Source: Bacteroidota bacterium (GTDB lineage Bacteria; Bacteroidota; Bacteroidia; Bacteroidales; JAAUTT01). Taken from it: a stretch of 38,703 bases of DNA. The stretch covers positions 1 through 38,703 of the forward strand of contig JAEYWD010000083.1 of assembly GCA_023429135.1 (NCBI GenBank), read 5' to 3'. The notes below the pieces were generated by a model, which saw only the letters and a list, made by a program, of their open reading frames with translations, was not told the DNA's origin and did not search any database. Of the stretch, positions 1-9,180 are shown one piece after another (position 1 is the stretch's first letter; every line of letters begins with the position of its first letter). Made by a program: the position numbers and the translations under genes.

Positions 1-1063
1 CGGTTTTAACTCCTTTTTGAAAAGCCCATGTGGCTGCCATTATATCGTTCTCTCCCAGCTTTAGCCTGTTTTCATTCTTAGAGTCAAAACCTAACTGCTC
101 CTGTTCATTTTTCAATAGTAGCGCAAATTCAATTCCAAAATGTTTATGAAGATACGTAACGACCAATGCAGTAACATTATCGGGTCCTGTAGCAATTGAC
201 AATTCACGTGCAATCTGATATAATGCATGGGTACGTTCTTCACGGATACGGATCCTTGTTTCCTGACGCCGCACACGGGACGTCAGAACGCCATTTAGGA
301 GGGCGATGATGAAAAACATCATAAACATAAGGATGTTCTCAGGTTTACTTATATGCAATGTAAACAGTGGGGGGATAAAGAAAAAATTTAGGATGACGGC
401 ACTCAACACCGCCGCTGTCAAAACTGGCCCGGTACCGTAAAAAACAGCAAGTATGGAAACTAAAAACAGCAAACAAAAGGAAACTACATGATAATCATAA
501 AAACTCCTGAAAGAATAACAAATCAATGAGGTTATCAAAACCAAGCTACTAGTTGTAAAATATTGCTTTATATTGGATGTAAAAGAAGGGGATGAGGAAT
601 GGATCATTCCCTTACGGGACTCACTGCTGTCAGTACTTACAGTATAGATATGGATATCCCTACTCCAATTAATAATTTTATGCAGAAAAATTATGAACCG
701 CAAATGGGAAATCAAGTTAAGAATTTTGGGCTTGCCAATTATAATATGGGTAATATTCTCCTTAATGGCAAAATTTAAAATCGCCTTTTCAACATGATAA
801 TTTGTAATGATCCTGAATCTTATCTCCAGTTGTTTTGCAAGATGAATGTTCAGGTTTAATTGCTCCTCCTCTTTCTTGGAAAGTGCATGGGTTGTTTCCA
901 CATAAATTGCCTGAAGGCTTCCTCCCAATGATTTGGCAAGTTTGTTAGCCAAAATCAATAACTGGGAGGAATGGGGCTGATAATCGATAGCAACCAACAG
1001 TTGTGGTCTATTGGATGTTTTTGCCCCATTATCATTCAATTTGCTTTCACCCAGCTTTGTCAT
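1..1063 (-). CDS. kdpD: KdpD-like sensor histidine kinase, 3' part outside window
   Basis: Reading leftward from an ATG at 1063, the frame is open to the window edge (354 codons). Residues about 20-130 look like the Usp domain of KdpD, with motifs LLVAIDY, AIYVET and ITHIIIGKPK. Residues about 180-280 contain closely spaced hydrophobic segments matching the four-helix DUF4118 membrane module. From about residue 290 a GAF-like segment follows (REERTHALYQIARELS, then a region ending MAATWAFQKG that resembles the KdpD AVAQWVFDHG motif). The HisKA and ATPase domains would lie beyond position 1. KdpD senses K+ limitation or ionic strength at the inner membrane and phosphorylates KdpE. Oddity: the usual N-terminal KdpD domain (about 200 residues with a Walker A motif) is absent, because the protein starts with the Usp domain. 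It is divergent from the kup-containing operon, which suggests a shared role in K+ homeostasis. That link is inference. Confidence 0.85.
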   Translation of the reverse strand, partial: MTKLGESKLNDNGAKTSNRPQLLVAIDYQPHSSQLLILANKLAKSLGGSLQAIYVETTHALSKKEEEQLNLNIHLAKQLEIRFRIITNYHVEKAILNFAIKENITHIIIGKPKILNLISHLRFIIFLHKIINWSRDIHIYTVSTDSSESRKGMIHSSSPSFTSNIKQYFTTSSLVLITSLICYSFRSFYDYHVVSFCLLFLVSILAVFYGTGPVLTAAVLSAVILNFFFIPPLFTLHISKPENILMFMMFFIIALLNGVLTSRVRRQETRIRIREERTHALYQIARELSIATGPDNVTALVVTYLHKHFGIEFALLLKNEQEQLGFDSKNENRLKLGENDIMAATWAFQKGVKT

Positions 1064-1325
1064 TTTTATATATTAATATCCAAATGTAAACTTTACTCAC
1101 CTTTACATTCAAATTAATTCTTCACATTATTCATGTAATTCATTAAGCTTAATGGATTCAATTGCAAATAAGTCAAAATTTAATAAGGGAATTGTAAAAA
1201 ACGATATATAGTGCATAAAGATTTTATAAAGATTACCTCACCAATTTTACTCAAAAATCTAATATTCAGCTATTTTGATTCAATGTAGCGATTTGGGGCA
1301 GTTTCCTAAATAAAAAAGGTAGATA

Positions 1326-1333
1326 TAATTTTG
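1326..1333 (+). promoter_or_regulatory. Bacteroidota -7 box ahead of lipoprotein-kup operon
   Basis: TAATTTTG fits the Bacteroidota -7 consensus TAnnTTTG exactly and lies 16 bp before the ATG at 1350, implying a very short leader. The nearest TTTG upstream (1292-1295) is too far away for a normal -33 element, so only the -7 half is supported. Confidence 0.45.
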
Positions 1334-1349
1334 ACCTAAAATTCATATC

Positions 1350-1700
1350 ATGAAGATTGGTATAATTTGGGGCATATGGTTTTTAACCGCATGTACTTCA
1401 GGCATAGAGCAAGAAGCAAAGGTTGTTGAGAAAAAAGACACATCGGTTATAACATTAGATATGGATGGACTGTGGCTGGAATCAAAGGGCAAATATGAAT
1501 CATCTTTTGTATTTATTCATGATGATACAGTCTACTTTCTCAAAGGCCCGGCAGAAGAATATTTTATCAGCCACGACACTCTGCACCTTACGAGTGGTGG
1601 TAGGTTCAAGCGAAAAATAATCGAACTGGATTCTGCTCACCTCAAATGGAAAACTAATTCCGGCGAAATAAATACTCTTTTCAAAAAAAATCTGAATTAA
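1350..1700 (+). CDS. small predicted lipoprotein, unknown function
   Basis: This is a 116-residue protein. It begins with a short hydrophobic signal peptide ending in a lipobox-like LTAC, with Cys15 as the likely lipidated residue, so the mature protein is probably membrane-attached. The rest is a small acidic/aromatic beta-rich domain (motif LWLESKGKYESSFVFIHDDTVYF) with no catalytic motif I recognise. Its TAA stop (1698-1700) is two bases from the GTG start of kup, so the two are almost certainly co-transcribed and translationally coupled. That makes a role with K+ uptake or envelope stress possible, by position only. A -7 promoter box precedes it. The reading frame is sound, and the function is unknown. 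Confidence 0.75.
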   Translation: MKIGIIWGIWFLTACTSGIEQEAKVVEKKDTSVITLDMDGLWLESKGKYESSFVFIHDDTVYFLKGPAEEYFISHDTLHLTSGGRFKRKIIELDSAHLKWKTNSGEINTLFKKNLN

Positions 1701-1702
1701 CT

Positions 1703-3655
1703 GTGAAAACGAACAACCATCAGCAAGGCCTTGCCAAATTGACTTTGGCCGGAGTTATCATCACCCTCGGTATTGTATACGGCGACATTGGAACTTCCCC
1801 ACTTTATGTTTTTAAAGCCATTGTCGGAGGGTTTAAGGAAATTCACGAAGATTTTATTCTCGGTGCTGTATCCTGCATTATCTGGACGCTCACCATCCAG
1901 ACCACCATAAAATATGTATTGATTACCCTGCAAGCTGACAATAAAGGCGAGGGAGGCATATTCGCCCTGTTTGCCCTTATCAGAAGGAAATCGCCCTGGG
2001 CGTATGTGTTTGCCATGGTAGGTGGTAGCACGTTGTTAGCCGACGGCATTATAACCCCTTCTATAACCGTTACGTCGGCAACTGAAGGGTTAAAACTTTA
2101 TAACGAAAATATTCCAGTTATCCCCATCGTACTGCTCATTATTACGGCCATCTTCTTTGTCCAGCAGTTTGGGACAAAGTTGATTGGGAAATCGTTTGGC
2201 CCTATCATGCTGGTTTGGTTTCTCATGCTGGGCGTTTTGGGAACATTCCAGATCATCCATTATCCTGAGATCTTCAAAGCCTTTAATCCACAATATGCGT
2301 TGAACCTGCTCTCTCAATATCCCAATGCCATGTTTATCCTTGGAGCGGTGTTTTTGGCCACAACAGGGGCAGAGGCGTTGTATTCCGATTTAGGGCATTG
2401 CGGGGCAAAAAACATCAGGATTTCATGGATTTTTGTAAAAGCAACCCTGATTTTAAATTATATGGGACAAGCTGCCTGGGTGCTGAATAATCCTGAAAAG
2501 GCCCTGGATGGTGACAATCCTTTTTACATGATTATGCCTGGCTGGTTTATGATCCCAGGTATACTGATTGCGACCGCTGCTGCCATTATTGCCAGTCAGG
2601 CGCTCATCAGCGGTTCGTTTACCCTGATCAGTGAGGCGATATCGCTTAATTTCTGGCCCAGGTTCAAGCTCCGGTATCCTACTGAAATAAAGGGTCAGAT
2701 CTATATTCCTAAAATTAATTGGTTTTTGTGGGCTTCGTGCTGTTTTGTCGTGCTGTACTTTCAGGAATCATCGGCCATGGAGGCGGCTTATGGTCTTTCC
2801 ATTACAATAACGATGATCATGACAACTATCCTGTTGAGCTTTTATATTTATTTCAAAAAGATACCAATACCGTTTATTATCTGGTTTTTAATTATATATA
2901 TCACAGTTGAGGGTACCTTCTTGTATGCCAACCTGCAGAAATTCTTTGAAGGAGGTTGGTTTACACTGGCAATGGCAAGCATTTTCAGCTTTATCATGTA
3001 CTTTTGGTACAATGGGCGAAAAATTAAAAATAAGTTCCTGGTATTCGAAGATATTGAAAAATACGTGCCAGTGATAAAAGATGTCAGTCAGGACGAAAGC
3101 ATCCCCAAAAGGGCGACAAACCTTGTTTATATAACAAAAGCCAATAACTACTACCAGGTGGAGAGTAAAATTATTTACTCCATCATCAGTAAACAGCCTA
3201 AGAGAGCGGATGTTTATTGGTTTATCCACGTTGATATCCTGGACGACCCCGACACCTTCGAGTACAGGGTCATCCATTACGAACCCGGCAAAATGATAAA
3301 AGTCGATTTCAAACTTGGTTTTAAAGTCGAGCTTCGAATTAACCAATATTTTATACAGGTTTTGGAAGAGATGGCCGAGAAAGGAGAAGTGGACACAGTG
3401 TCGGGGTATGGTTCTCTGCACAAATACAATATTGCCGGTGATTTCCAATATATCCTCATCGACCGCATTGCCACCAGTGATATGCGCATTACATCCTATC
3501 AACAGTTTGTTCTCGATATTTATGAGGGAATCCGTTTTATTTCAACCACAGAGTCGAATTCGCTTGGATTGGATACCAGCAACTGTGTATTGGAAAAAGT
3601 GCCGCTTTTGGTAGAGAAAGGGAGCAAAAAACAAATGAAACGGCAAAATGTGTGA
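1703..3655 (+). CDS. kup: Kup-family low-affinity potassium transporter
   Basis: The 650-residue protein matches Kup/HAK/KUP K+:H+ symporters. It has the N-terminal signature VYGDIGTSPLY (about residues 25-36), a motif GGIFALFALI, about twelve hydrophobic helices up to residue about 435, and a hydrophilic cytoplasmic C-terminal domain of about 200 residues that includes YITKANNYYQVESKI. E. coli Kup is about 620 residues, so the length is normal. Kup imports K+ across the inner membrane, driven by the proton gradient. The start is GTG at 1703, chosen because conserved sequence begins shortly after it and it sits two bases past the lipoprotein stop. The gene ends in TGA. A divergent KdpD-like kinase lies about 640 bp upstream, so regulation by ionic state is plausible, although KdpD classically controls kdpFABC rather than kup. 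Confidence 0.96.
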   Translation: MKTNNHQQGLAKLTLAGVIITLGIVYGDIGTSPLYVFKAIVGGFKEIHEDFILGAVSCIIWTLTIQTTIKYVLITLQADNKGEGGIFALFALIRRKSPWAYVFAMVGGSTLLADGIITPSITVTSATEGLKLYNENIPVIPIVLLIITAIFFVQQFGTKLIGKSFGPIMLVWFLMLGVLGTFQIIHYPEIFKAFNPQYALNLLSQYPNAMFILGAVFLATTGAEALYSDLGHCGAKNIRISWIFVKATLILNYMGQAAWVLNNPEKALDGDNPFYMIMPGWFMIPGILIATAAAIIASQALISGSFTLISEAISLNFWPRFKLRYPTEIKGQIYIPKINWFLWASCCFVVLYFQESSAMEAAYGLSITITMIMTTILLSFYIYFKKIPIPFIIWFLIIYITVEGTFLYANLQKFFEGGWFTLAMASIFSFIMYFWYNGRKIKNKFLVFEDIEKYVPVIKDVSQDESIPKRATNLVYITKANNYYQVESKIIYSIISKQPKRADVYWFIHVDILDDPDTFEYRVIHYEPGKMIKVDFKLGFKVELRINQYFIQVLEEMAEKGEVDTVSGYGSLHKYNIAGDFQYILIDRIATSDMRITSYQQFVLDIYEGIRFISTTESNSLGLDTSNCVLEKVPLLVEKGSKKQMKRQNV

Positions 3656-3826
3656 AAATAGGAACGTATTAGCTAACAAAGACAAACGTTCGGATAAGTT
3701 CTACAATTAATCGAACTTGGAAATGGGTTTAGATTTTCAAAGGTTTAGTGTTTAGACAGAAATATTTGTCTAATCCAGGGCAATGTTAATTGTTCAAGAG
3801 AATATTCAGTTTAACAGTGGAATTAT

Positions 3827-4207
3827 TTATTCTTCCTTTGCCCAAATCACATATACAAAAGCTTCTGCCCATAGCATTGGCATTTCAAAAGCATAACACG
3901 GCGGAATCTCACTTTTTAGGGGTTTCCTAATATCCAGTACGATTGTTAATCCTTCAATTTTTAACTCATCCGGGAGATTCGGTACTGCATAGTAATCTTC
4001 TCTACCTTGACCCGATTCACCAACTGCTACCGATTTAGCTTTATTATTACCATTAACGAATTTTAGGATAAATACATTGTTATTTGTACAGCCGGCTTTT
4101 GCAGATACAATTGCCCTGCATGGGAATAAATCAGATGAATTGTCGTTTTTGCATGAATTACTTAACCAGAATGCAATTAAGATTAAGCTCAACAGTTTTG
4201 TTTTCAT
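3827..4207 (-). CDS. predicted lipoprotein, unknown function
   Basis: This 126-residue protein begins with MKTK, a hydrophobic core and a lipobox-like LSNSC, so Cys19 is probably lipidated. The mature part contains three further Cys (in FPCRA, AGCTN and PPCYA), some of which could form disulfides in the periplasm. No family is recognised. It stands alone: kup ends 171 bp away on the other strand, and the sequence upstream of its start is degenerate. No promoter motif is evident. It is likely a real gene because of the intact signal peptide and natural C-terminus. Confidence 0.65.
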   Translation of the reverse strand: MKTKLLSLILIAFWLSNSCKNDNSSDLFPCRAIVSAKAGCTNNNVFILKFVNGNNKAKSVAVGESGQGREDYYAVPNLPDELKIEGLTIVLDIRKPLKSEIPPCYAFEMPMLWAEAFVYVIWAKEE

Positions 4208-4593
4208 TTACTTTTTCTCATGCTTTTCAGTTTCTTAGGTATTGCATTTTGGAGCCTAGTGTTTTTATCTATTGCTCATGTAAAAATTATTTATCAAGGT
4301 ATCACTTTATAGATGTTATAAATTGCTAATGGTTGCGTAGTTTTTATTAGGTAATGCAGGAGAATGGCTCCTTCAAACCTCTAAAAGGTTATTAGGAATT
4401 GATTTTACTTCAGTAAATATATAATGTATTTGGCCTAATTGATACTATTAATAAAATTCAATATGAACCCAGATCCGGATAAACGAACGATTCTGTGAAA
4501 CAAAAATGACCGAAACTTATCTAAAGGAATGATTAGAAAGGTTTCTCAAAAAGGGATTGAGATTTTGAGAATATTGATTTCACGAAACCACCG

Positions 4594-5245
4594 TTATCGT
4601 AAACCATTCCAATCAATTTCCTTAGCTAAGAATAGGACTGTTGTTCTCACCTGTTTTTTCTTTTCTTCCGAAAGAGAATTATAATAATCATTAGCAACCT
4701 GTCCAGCTTCCTTAAACATCTTTTCGAAATCACCACTATATTTGGATAGAACAGAAAAAATGGATTTGATTTTCAGTAATTCTTAAAAGCTCTCGCACTT
4801 CTATAATCGTTTATAATCCGATACTACTGAAAAAATTCCGATCTCTGTACTTTTCGATTGGGTATTTTTCAATTCGATTTAAAATAAATCTATAAATATC
4901 AGAAAGCCTTTTATTTAAGTAATTCTGTTGTCCAGTTGGATTATCTCTGCTTATGAGTAGCTTAGCTATTTGATATCGAGTTCCATGCTCATTTAGTACT
5001 GTTGCAATAAGGTTTTGTGTTAGTTGCTCGATAATATTTTAAATATTTGAAGTAAAGCCAAGTCGATAAATACTATAAGACAGATATGGTTCTCTAAATA
5101 GATTATTTTGGCCAATATCACCTCCTTTAACTTGGCAAATTATTCCAACATTGCAATTATTGCGAAAATAATGAAAAAGATTATTATCCCAGTCTTCAGG
5201 CCTACCCCCAAGTCCGTAAAAACGAATGTTTTCCTGCCTCCAGTG
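4594..5245 (-). pseudogene. decayed unknown gene, frameshifted with internal stops
   Basis: Reading right to left, protein-like segments line up in one direction but are broken. From about 5240, a segment with FYGLGGRPEDWDNNLFHYF and RLGFTSNI ends at a stop. It is followed at once in the same frame by IIEQLTQNLIATVLNEHG...YQIAKLLIS...RFILNRIEKYPIEKY and another stop. Then VRELLRIT shifts frame into FSVLSKYSGDFEKMFKEAG...VRTTVLFLAKEIDWNGLR, ending at TAA (4594-4596). The helical, charged composition resembles real coding sequence rather than chance. I do not recognise the family. At least two stops and one frameshift make it non-functional as read. The surrounding region also holds other fragments, consistent with decay at a recombination-prone site. 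The rest of 4208-5298 shows nothing I can support. Confidence 0.5.
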
Positions 5246-5298
5246 TCAGTTTGAATAATGTGTGGTTTATTGAAAAAATAATAAGCCTGATATTCTGA

Positions 5299-5856
5299 TT
5301 AAAACCTGCTGGTTAAACGAAGTTCCACTCCCGTGAAATCCAACACTTCGTAGCATACACCGGCATTGCATGCCGGTCCGCCACGACGGCTTCCGGCAAA
5401 CAGAAGTACACTATTTTCCGGGTTTATCTGGTATTTGACCGAAGAGGCTAACCAGATTTTGCTTTTACTTTCCATGATAAAAGAATCGTTGCTCCATTCC
5501 GTTGTTGCGTTTAGAATTATTTTTGATCCGAATGCATAGCCCAGGTTGAGGATATGATTCCAGACGCGCTTCTTTTGCCTGAGGAAAGTCTGGATTTCAT
5601 AATCGTTCCTCAAAGAGCCGGTTTCAGATATTTTGCAGTCGGTAAACATGCCGGTTGAAAATCTTTGCTCTTCCTGCTTGAACGGATCCTCAGCATAATC
5701 TGTAAAAACTTTAATATTATGATTTGCAAACACATAAAAGTCGTATTCCAGAAAGTATTCACGAAATGCGAAGTTTTTACCAAAATTATTGATGGCTAAG
5801 GTATTATTAAAAGTAAGGACAGAACCGTTTCGTATTACTAAAAGAAGGTGATTCAA
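5299..5856 (-). pseudogene. truncated C-terminal part of an outer-membrane beta-barrel protein (DUF6029-like)
   Basis: The open frame covers about 185 codons, starts directly after a stop with only a TTG available, and has no signal peptide. It therefore looks like the surviving 3' end of a longer gene. The final strands alternate polar and hydrophobic residues and finish with Phe, as outer-membrane barrels do (GVELRLTSRF). Just before this is a two-Cys loop, SRRGGPACNAGVCYEVLDF, which I associate from memory with DUF6029-type barrels of Bacteroidota. That assignment is tentative. Its broken 5' end lies within about 40 bp of the broken 5' end of an oppositely directed propeller fragment (5817-6170), suggesting that a rearrangement joined the two. 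Confidence 0.55.
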
Positions 5857-6170
5857 TCATTAATTTTTCCGAAAAACATAACTTAATTCACCCGACAAGT
5901 GGAAAAAAAGGTGATAAATCATTGCCAGGCACTCTCGAACATGTTTTCACCATTGCAGAAGATGGAAAAGGGAATATTTGGTTTGGAGACAGAGACGGAG
6001 GAATTTGGAAATATGATGGTGTAACGATGACTAATTACACAAAGAAAGAGGGACTTATAAATGATTTTGCTTTATCCATTTTTAAAGACAATAAAGGGGA
6101 ATTATGGTTTGGAATGGCAGACGGAAACATATATAAGTTTAACGGAAACACATTTGAAAAGCAATTTTAA
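5817..6170 (+). pseudogene. fragment of a two-component-regulator propeller (Reg_prop) protein
   Basis: The open frame follows a TAA at 5814-5816. Protein-like sequence begins at about 5823 (FVLLKEGDSIINFSEKHNL) and continues through two recognisable propeller blades: IAEDGKGNIWFGDRDGGIWKYDG and IFKDNKGELWFGMADGNIYKFNG. These match the Reg_prop repeat (xxIxxDxxGxIWFGT..GGIxxYDG) found in periplasmic sensor propellers of hybrid two-component systems and in secreted lipoproteins. A complete propeller needs many more blades. Here only two to three remain, with no start codon or signal peptide upstream other than an internal TTG at 5922, and a stop soon after the last blade. It is best read as a leftover of a longer gene cut by rearrangement. 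Confidence 0.6.
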
Positions 6171-6776
6171 GAAATATGAACGCACTACAATAAATATTCG
6201 TAATTTGGGGCTATGTGGTAAATTTGAACTTTGTAACATTAAATAAACAAGGTGGCGGTTTGATAGCGAAGCGCCTTGAAATCCCGCACTACGATATTCT
6301 AGCCGTTTTTGGCCTATTAAAAAAAAACATAAAAAGTTTGAAATTGTATTAAACCCCGGTTTTGATTTCGGAAATACGAACGTTTCGAGAAACATTCCAG
6401 CCCCCTTAATATTCCTGTAAATAAATCCATAGTTAATGACCTGTTTATTAATCCCAAAGGCTAGCGCGCGTTGTAACGCGAGCATTTTTCCACTGCTAAA
6501 TGCTTGCCGCGCAATTATCGTTCGGAACTTAGCCGAAGGCGTTCTCGTGACCAAAGGGAATAAACGACTGTTAAGAAAGGCACGGATTAGTGATCTCAGC
6601 GCAGCTAAATCAGCGCCAGCCAGGGCCCAGGCTAATTAATATATCGAAGATAATATCGCATTTTCGGCCTTTTGAGCCGGCAGGTTGTTTGTAAAAAATG
6701 AAGAATGTATAAAATCGGTAAAGTATTTATTGAAAAAATTGATGTAATAAGATTTTTGCAGGAGCTTAATATCAGA
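6171..6776. other. gene-free GC-richer segment with hairpins and one repeat copy
   Basis: No credible gene is seen. The stretch at about 6250-6640 is clearly richer in G+C than its surroundings. It contains small hairpins, such as GCGCGTT/AACGCG at about 6465-6485, GCATTT/AAATGC at 6482-6503, and a GAAC-GCC/GGC-GTTC structure near 6535. The minus strand is open from about 6635 to 6240 without a convincing start. Because the 63-bp repeat inside it is also open in the same frame in its second copy near 13.6 kb, the segment may descend from coding DNA of a mobile element. Function unknown. Confidence 0.35.
6389..6451. repeat. 63-bp dispersed repeat, copy A
   Basis: The segment aligns without gaps to 13603-13665 in the same orientation, about 53 of 63 bases identical. 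The last 34 bases (ending CCTGTTTATTAA) differ at only two positions. Just before it lies GTTTCGAGAAAC, a short inverted repeat, and copy B has the related GTTTTCGCGAAAC. Weaker partial resemblances occur near 4485 and 8846. Confidence 0.6.
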
Positions 6777-7622
6777 TTAAACTGAATAAAACCTGGTTTC
6801 CCTTTTATCAGGGAGTGACCTTTGAGTTAATTCTGTTGGCGAATATCCGAAGTGTTTTTTGAATGCATACGAAAAATGGGATAAATTTTCAAATCCTACT
6901 TCATAGCAAACGTCTGTTGGTTTTTTGTTCTTTTCAATAAATTGGTAGTGGGCAAGTTCCAACCTTTTTTGCGTTAGCCATCTTTGTGGTGTGGTGTTGA
7001 ATATTTTGCTAAAATCCCTTTTAAAGGTCGTCAGACTGCGTCCTGTGAGGTAACCGAATTTTGCCAATGGTAAATTGAACATAAAATTCTTCTCCATATA
7101 GCCCGCCAAATCAATTTTTCCGGGTTCTTCAAAGTTCGCCAGTACATTGTCAATATCCTTGTCGATAGCCCTTATAACGCTTATTGCCTCGGTAATTTTG
7201 AGCGAGGCAATATTTTCGGGAAGTGTTGTCATTTCGAAATATGGAATCAACGAGGCAAGGCAACTTTCCAGTAATGGGTGATTATTGAAGCAATATATTT
7301 TACTTGATTCTCTTGCTTTAGGCTTCACATTAAGCGATGCATAAAATTCTCTAAGTCGCGTTGTAGTCAGATGCATTACCACTGTTTTATGCGGCTGTCC
7401 GTCTCTGGGGTAATTGATAATGGTTGCAAGCTGATTTCTTGGCACTAAAAAAATATCACCTTTCTTAAATACGTATGTAGCATCGGCCTGTATGATTTTC
7501 GTCTCACCCGAAATGAACCAGATAAGCATATGTTGCCCGAACATAATGTCCGATTTAAAAAACTTGTCGTCGTAACAGGATAGCTTAATATCGTCTGTTA
7601 TATATTTTGCCGTATATTCCAT
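6777..7622 (-). CDS. AraC-family transcriptional regulator
   Basis: The protein is 281 residues long. Residues about 1-150 form a cupin-like sensory domain (motifs KKGDIFLVPRNQ and VVMHLTTTRLREFY). The C-terminal 90 residues carry the double helix-turn-helix of AraC regulators, with LAKFGYLTGRSLTTFKRDF as the first HTH and VCYEVGFENLSHFSYAFKKHFG as the second, ending in the usual GYSP motif. It binds DNA and responds to a ligand I cannot name. It lies 50 bp downstream of an SDR dehydrogenase on the same strand. This pairing suggests that it controls that gene or acts as an aldehyde/redox-responsive regulator in the same transcript. The start ATG at 7622 gives the normal family length. Confidence 0.92.
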   Translation of the reverse strand: MEYTAKYITDDIKLSCYDDKFFKSDIMFGQHMLIWFISGETKIIQADATYVFKKGDIFLVPRNQLATIINYPRDGQPHKTVVMHLTTTRLREFYASLNVKPKARESSKIYCFNNHPLLESCLASLIPYFEMTTLPENIASLKITEAISVIRAIDKDIDNVLANFEEPGKIDLAGYMEKNFMFNLPLAKFGYLTGRSLTTFKRDFSKIFNTTPQRWLTQKRLELAHYQFIEKNKKPTDVCYEVGFENLSHFSYAFKKHFGYSPTELTQRSLPDKRETRFYSV

Positions 7623-7672
7623 GTTCTTCTCTTCTTATAAAGAATAAATTATTAATGCTTCCTTTTGTTCAT

Positions 7673-8674
7673 TCATGAAACGTTAAATGTTATTCCTGTC
7701 ATTTCCTCACTTAGTTTCCACAGGCGCAGGGCATTGCTTTTGTCGAGGGAGTAATGTTTTACACCATTGGTGATGCCAGTGTCCGAAGCCAGCTCGGCAA
7801 TATCTGCATCTTCGCAATAAACTCCACCTGTATTATTGAGGAGCGGACTGGTTGCACACCAAACCGAAGTGGCTGCACCCTGTGGAATGGTCTTTAAAGA
7901 TGCGGCTATCTCTGGTAAAATATTCCCGTCTTTATCACAAAAACCCATCTGTTGAAATAACTCCAGGGATGCTTCTCTTCCCAATTCAGTTCCTGCAATT
8001 GAACCCGGATGTAAGGAATATGCCCTGACGTGATGTTTTTGGGCACGGATATCCAGTTCCAATGTAAACAAATTGCTTGCGGTTTTCGACTGACCGTATG
8101 CTTGCAGCGTTTCATATTCCCTTTTAAGAAAATTAGGGTCATCAAAATTGAATGGCGCAAACTGATGCCCTTGTGAAGAAACATTTACGACTCTTGCCCC
8201 CTTGGCTTTTACCAGGGCAGGCCATAGTTTAGCCGTTAGATGAAACTGCGCCAGGTAGTTGGTTGCCAATTGCGATTCTATACCACGGCTATCCCTGCGT
8301 AGTGGCACCCACATAATCCCTGCATTGTTAACCAACAAGTGAAGAGGCCTGCCCGAAGCCAGGAATTTTGTTGCAAAGGCATCAATGGAACCAGTATTCA
8401 TCAAGTCCATGGATTCCAATTCTACATTTAAAATGCCCTCCAGGTTTCTTTTAGCTTTTTCGGTGTCGCGTGCAGGAACAATAACTGTGGCACCTGCTAT
8501 TGCCAGTGCTTTGGTAGTTTCCAGACCAATGCCTGTGTTACCTCCGGTTACAACCGCAACTTTCCCTGTAAGGTCGATCCCTTTAATTACATCGTTCGAT
8601 GTTGATGTGGAGTTAAACCCGGATCCTGTCTTTTTCTGCAATGTTCCTTGATAATTGTTGTACGCTGTTTTCAT
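7673..8674 (-). CDS. short-chain dehydrogenase/reductase (SDR) oxidoreductase
   Basis: This 333-residue classical SDR has the NAD(P)-binding TGGNTGIG at residues 43-50, NNAG at 116-119, a Ser pair in VNVSSQGH (166-167) and the catalytic YGQSK (Tyr193, Lys197). The N-terminal extension of about 35 polar residues and the C-terminal half (LHPGSIAGTELGRE, CATSPLLNNTGGVYCED) place it with the retinol-dehydrogenase/protochlorophyllide-reductase-like branch, which is often annotated simply as oxidoreductase. It is likely cytosolic and reduces or oxidises a carbonyl/alcohol with NADP(H). The substrate cannot be predicted. It forms a two-gene unit with the downstream AraC-type regulator. No clear -7 box was found in the upstream intergenic stretch. 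Confidence 0.93.
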   Translation of the reverse strand: MKTAYNNYQGTLQKKTGSGFNSTSTSNDVIKGIDLTGKVAVVTGGNTGIGLETTKALAIAGATVIVPARDTEKAKRNLEGILNVELESMDLMNTGSIDAFATKFLASGRPLHLLVNNAGIMWVPLRRDSRGIESQLATNYLAQFHLTAKLWPALVKAKGARVVNVSSQGHQFAPFNFDDPNFLKREYETLQAYGQSKTASNLFTLELDIRAQKHHVRAYSLHPGSIAGTELGREASLELFQQMGFCDKDGNILPEIAASLKTIPQGAATSVWCATSPLLNNTGGVYCEDADIAELASDTGITNGVKHYSLDKSNALRLWKLSEEMTGITFNVS

Positions 8675-9180
8675 AATTCTTTAATTAATAATGATGTGGT
8701 AAAATTAGGCAGGAAACATCACCCTGACTTTGTTCAAAAGTCCGAAATTACTTTGTTTAAAAGACCTTGTTGTTGAAGAGAGAATACTCCTGGTTTGAAA
8801 TCGTATGTTTTGAAAATCGAAAGCTTAGTTCGTTTCTGTGAAAACGAACGTTTGATGAAACACCTTGTCTTTTTATTCTTATTTCCCAAGCTATTTTAAT
8901 CATTAATAAGAGGAATGTTCCAACAAATAAGTATTCTCATATACGGGCTTAGCCATGTGTAGTGGTATTTCCCAATTATGGTTACAAAACCAGACCAGGC
9001 TAATCGGGGATCTTTAAGCACAAATGATTACAGGGGCCATTGAAATGCATTTTATTATTAAATAGATAGAAATATTTTGGGGAGAATCGAAAAAATTTTC
9101 TTGGATAGGGTTATAGACCCTTGTTTTTGAAATTTTCAAATGGAGCTCCTAGACTCCACGTTCGTCTTTATCTTTCCACA
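8675..9180. other. gene-free intergenic stretch with a hairpin
   Basis: No gene is seen. It contains GTTCGTTT-CTGTGA-AAACGAAC (about 8829-8850), a perfect 8-bp stem with a 6-base loop. The right arm runs into a sequence similar to the start of the 63-bp dispersed repeat (AACGAACGTTTGATGAAAC). It separates the SDR gene's upstream side from the 3' end of the barrel-like gene. Confidence 0.4.

Noticed and set aside
2888..3502. 204-codon minus-strand frame inside kup
   Set aside because: Antisense to the conserved Kup C-terminal domain; no family features.
6102..6554. 150-codon minus-strand frame as a gene
   Set aside because: Spans the dispersed repeat and antisense to the propeller fragment; no credible start, domain or natural C-terminus.
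7906..8184. Open frame overlapping the SDR gene
   Set aside because: Alternate frame of a clear SDR with catalytic motifs on the same strand.
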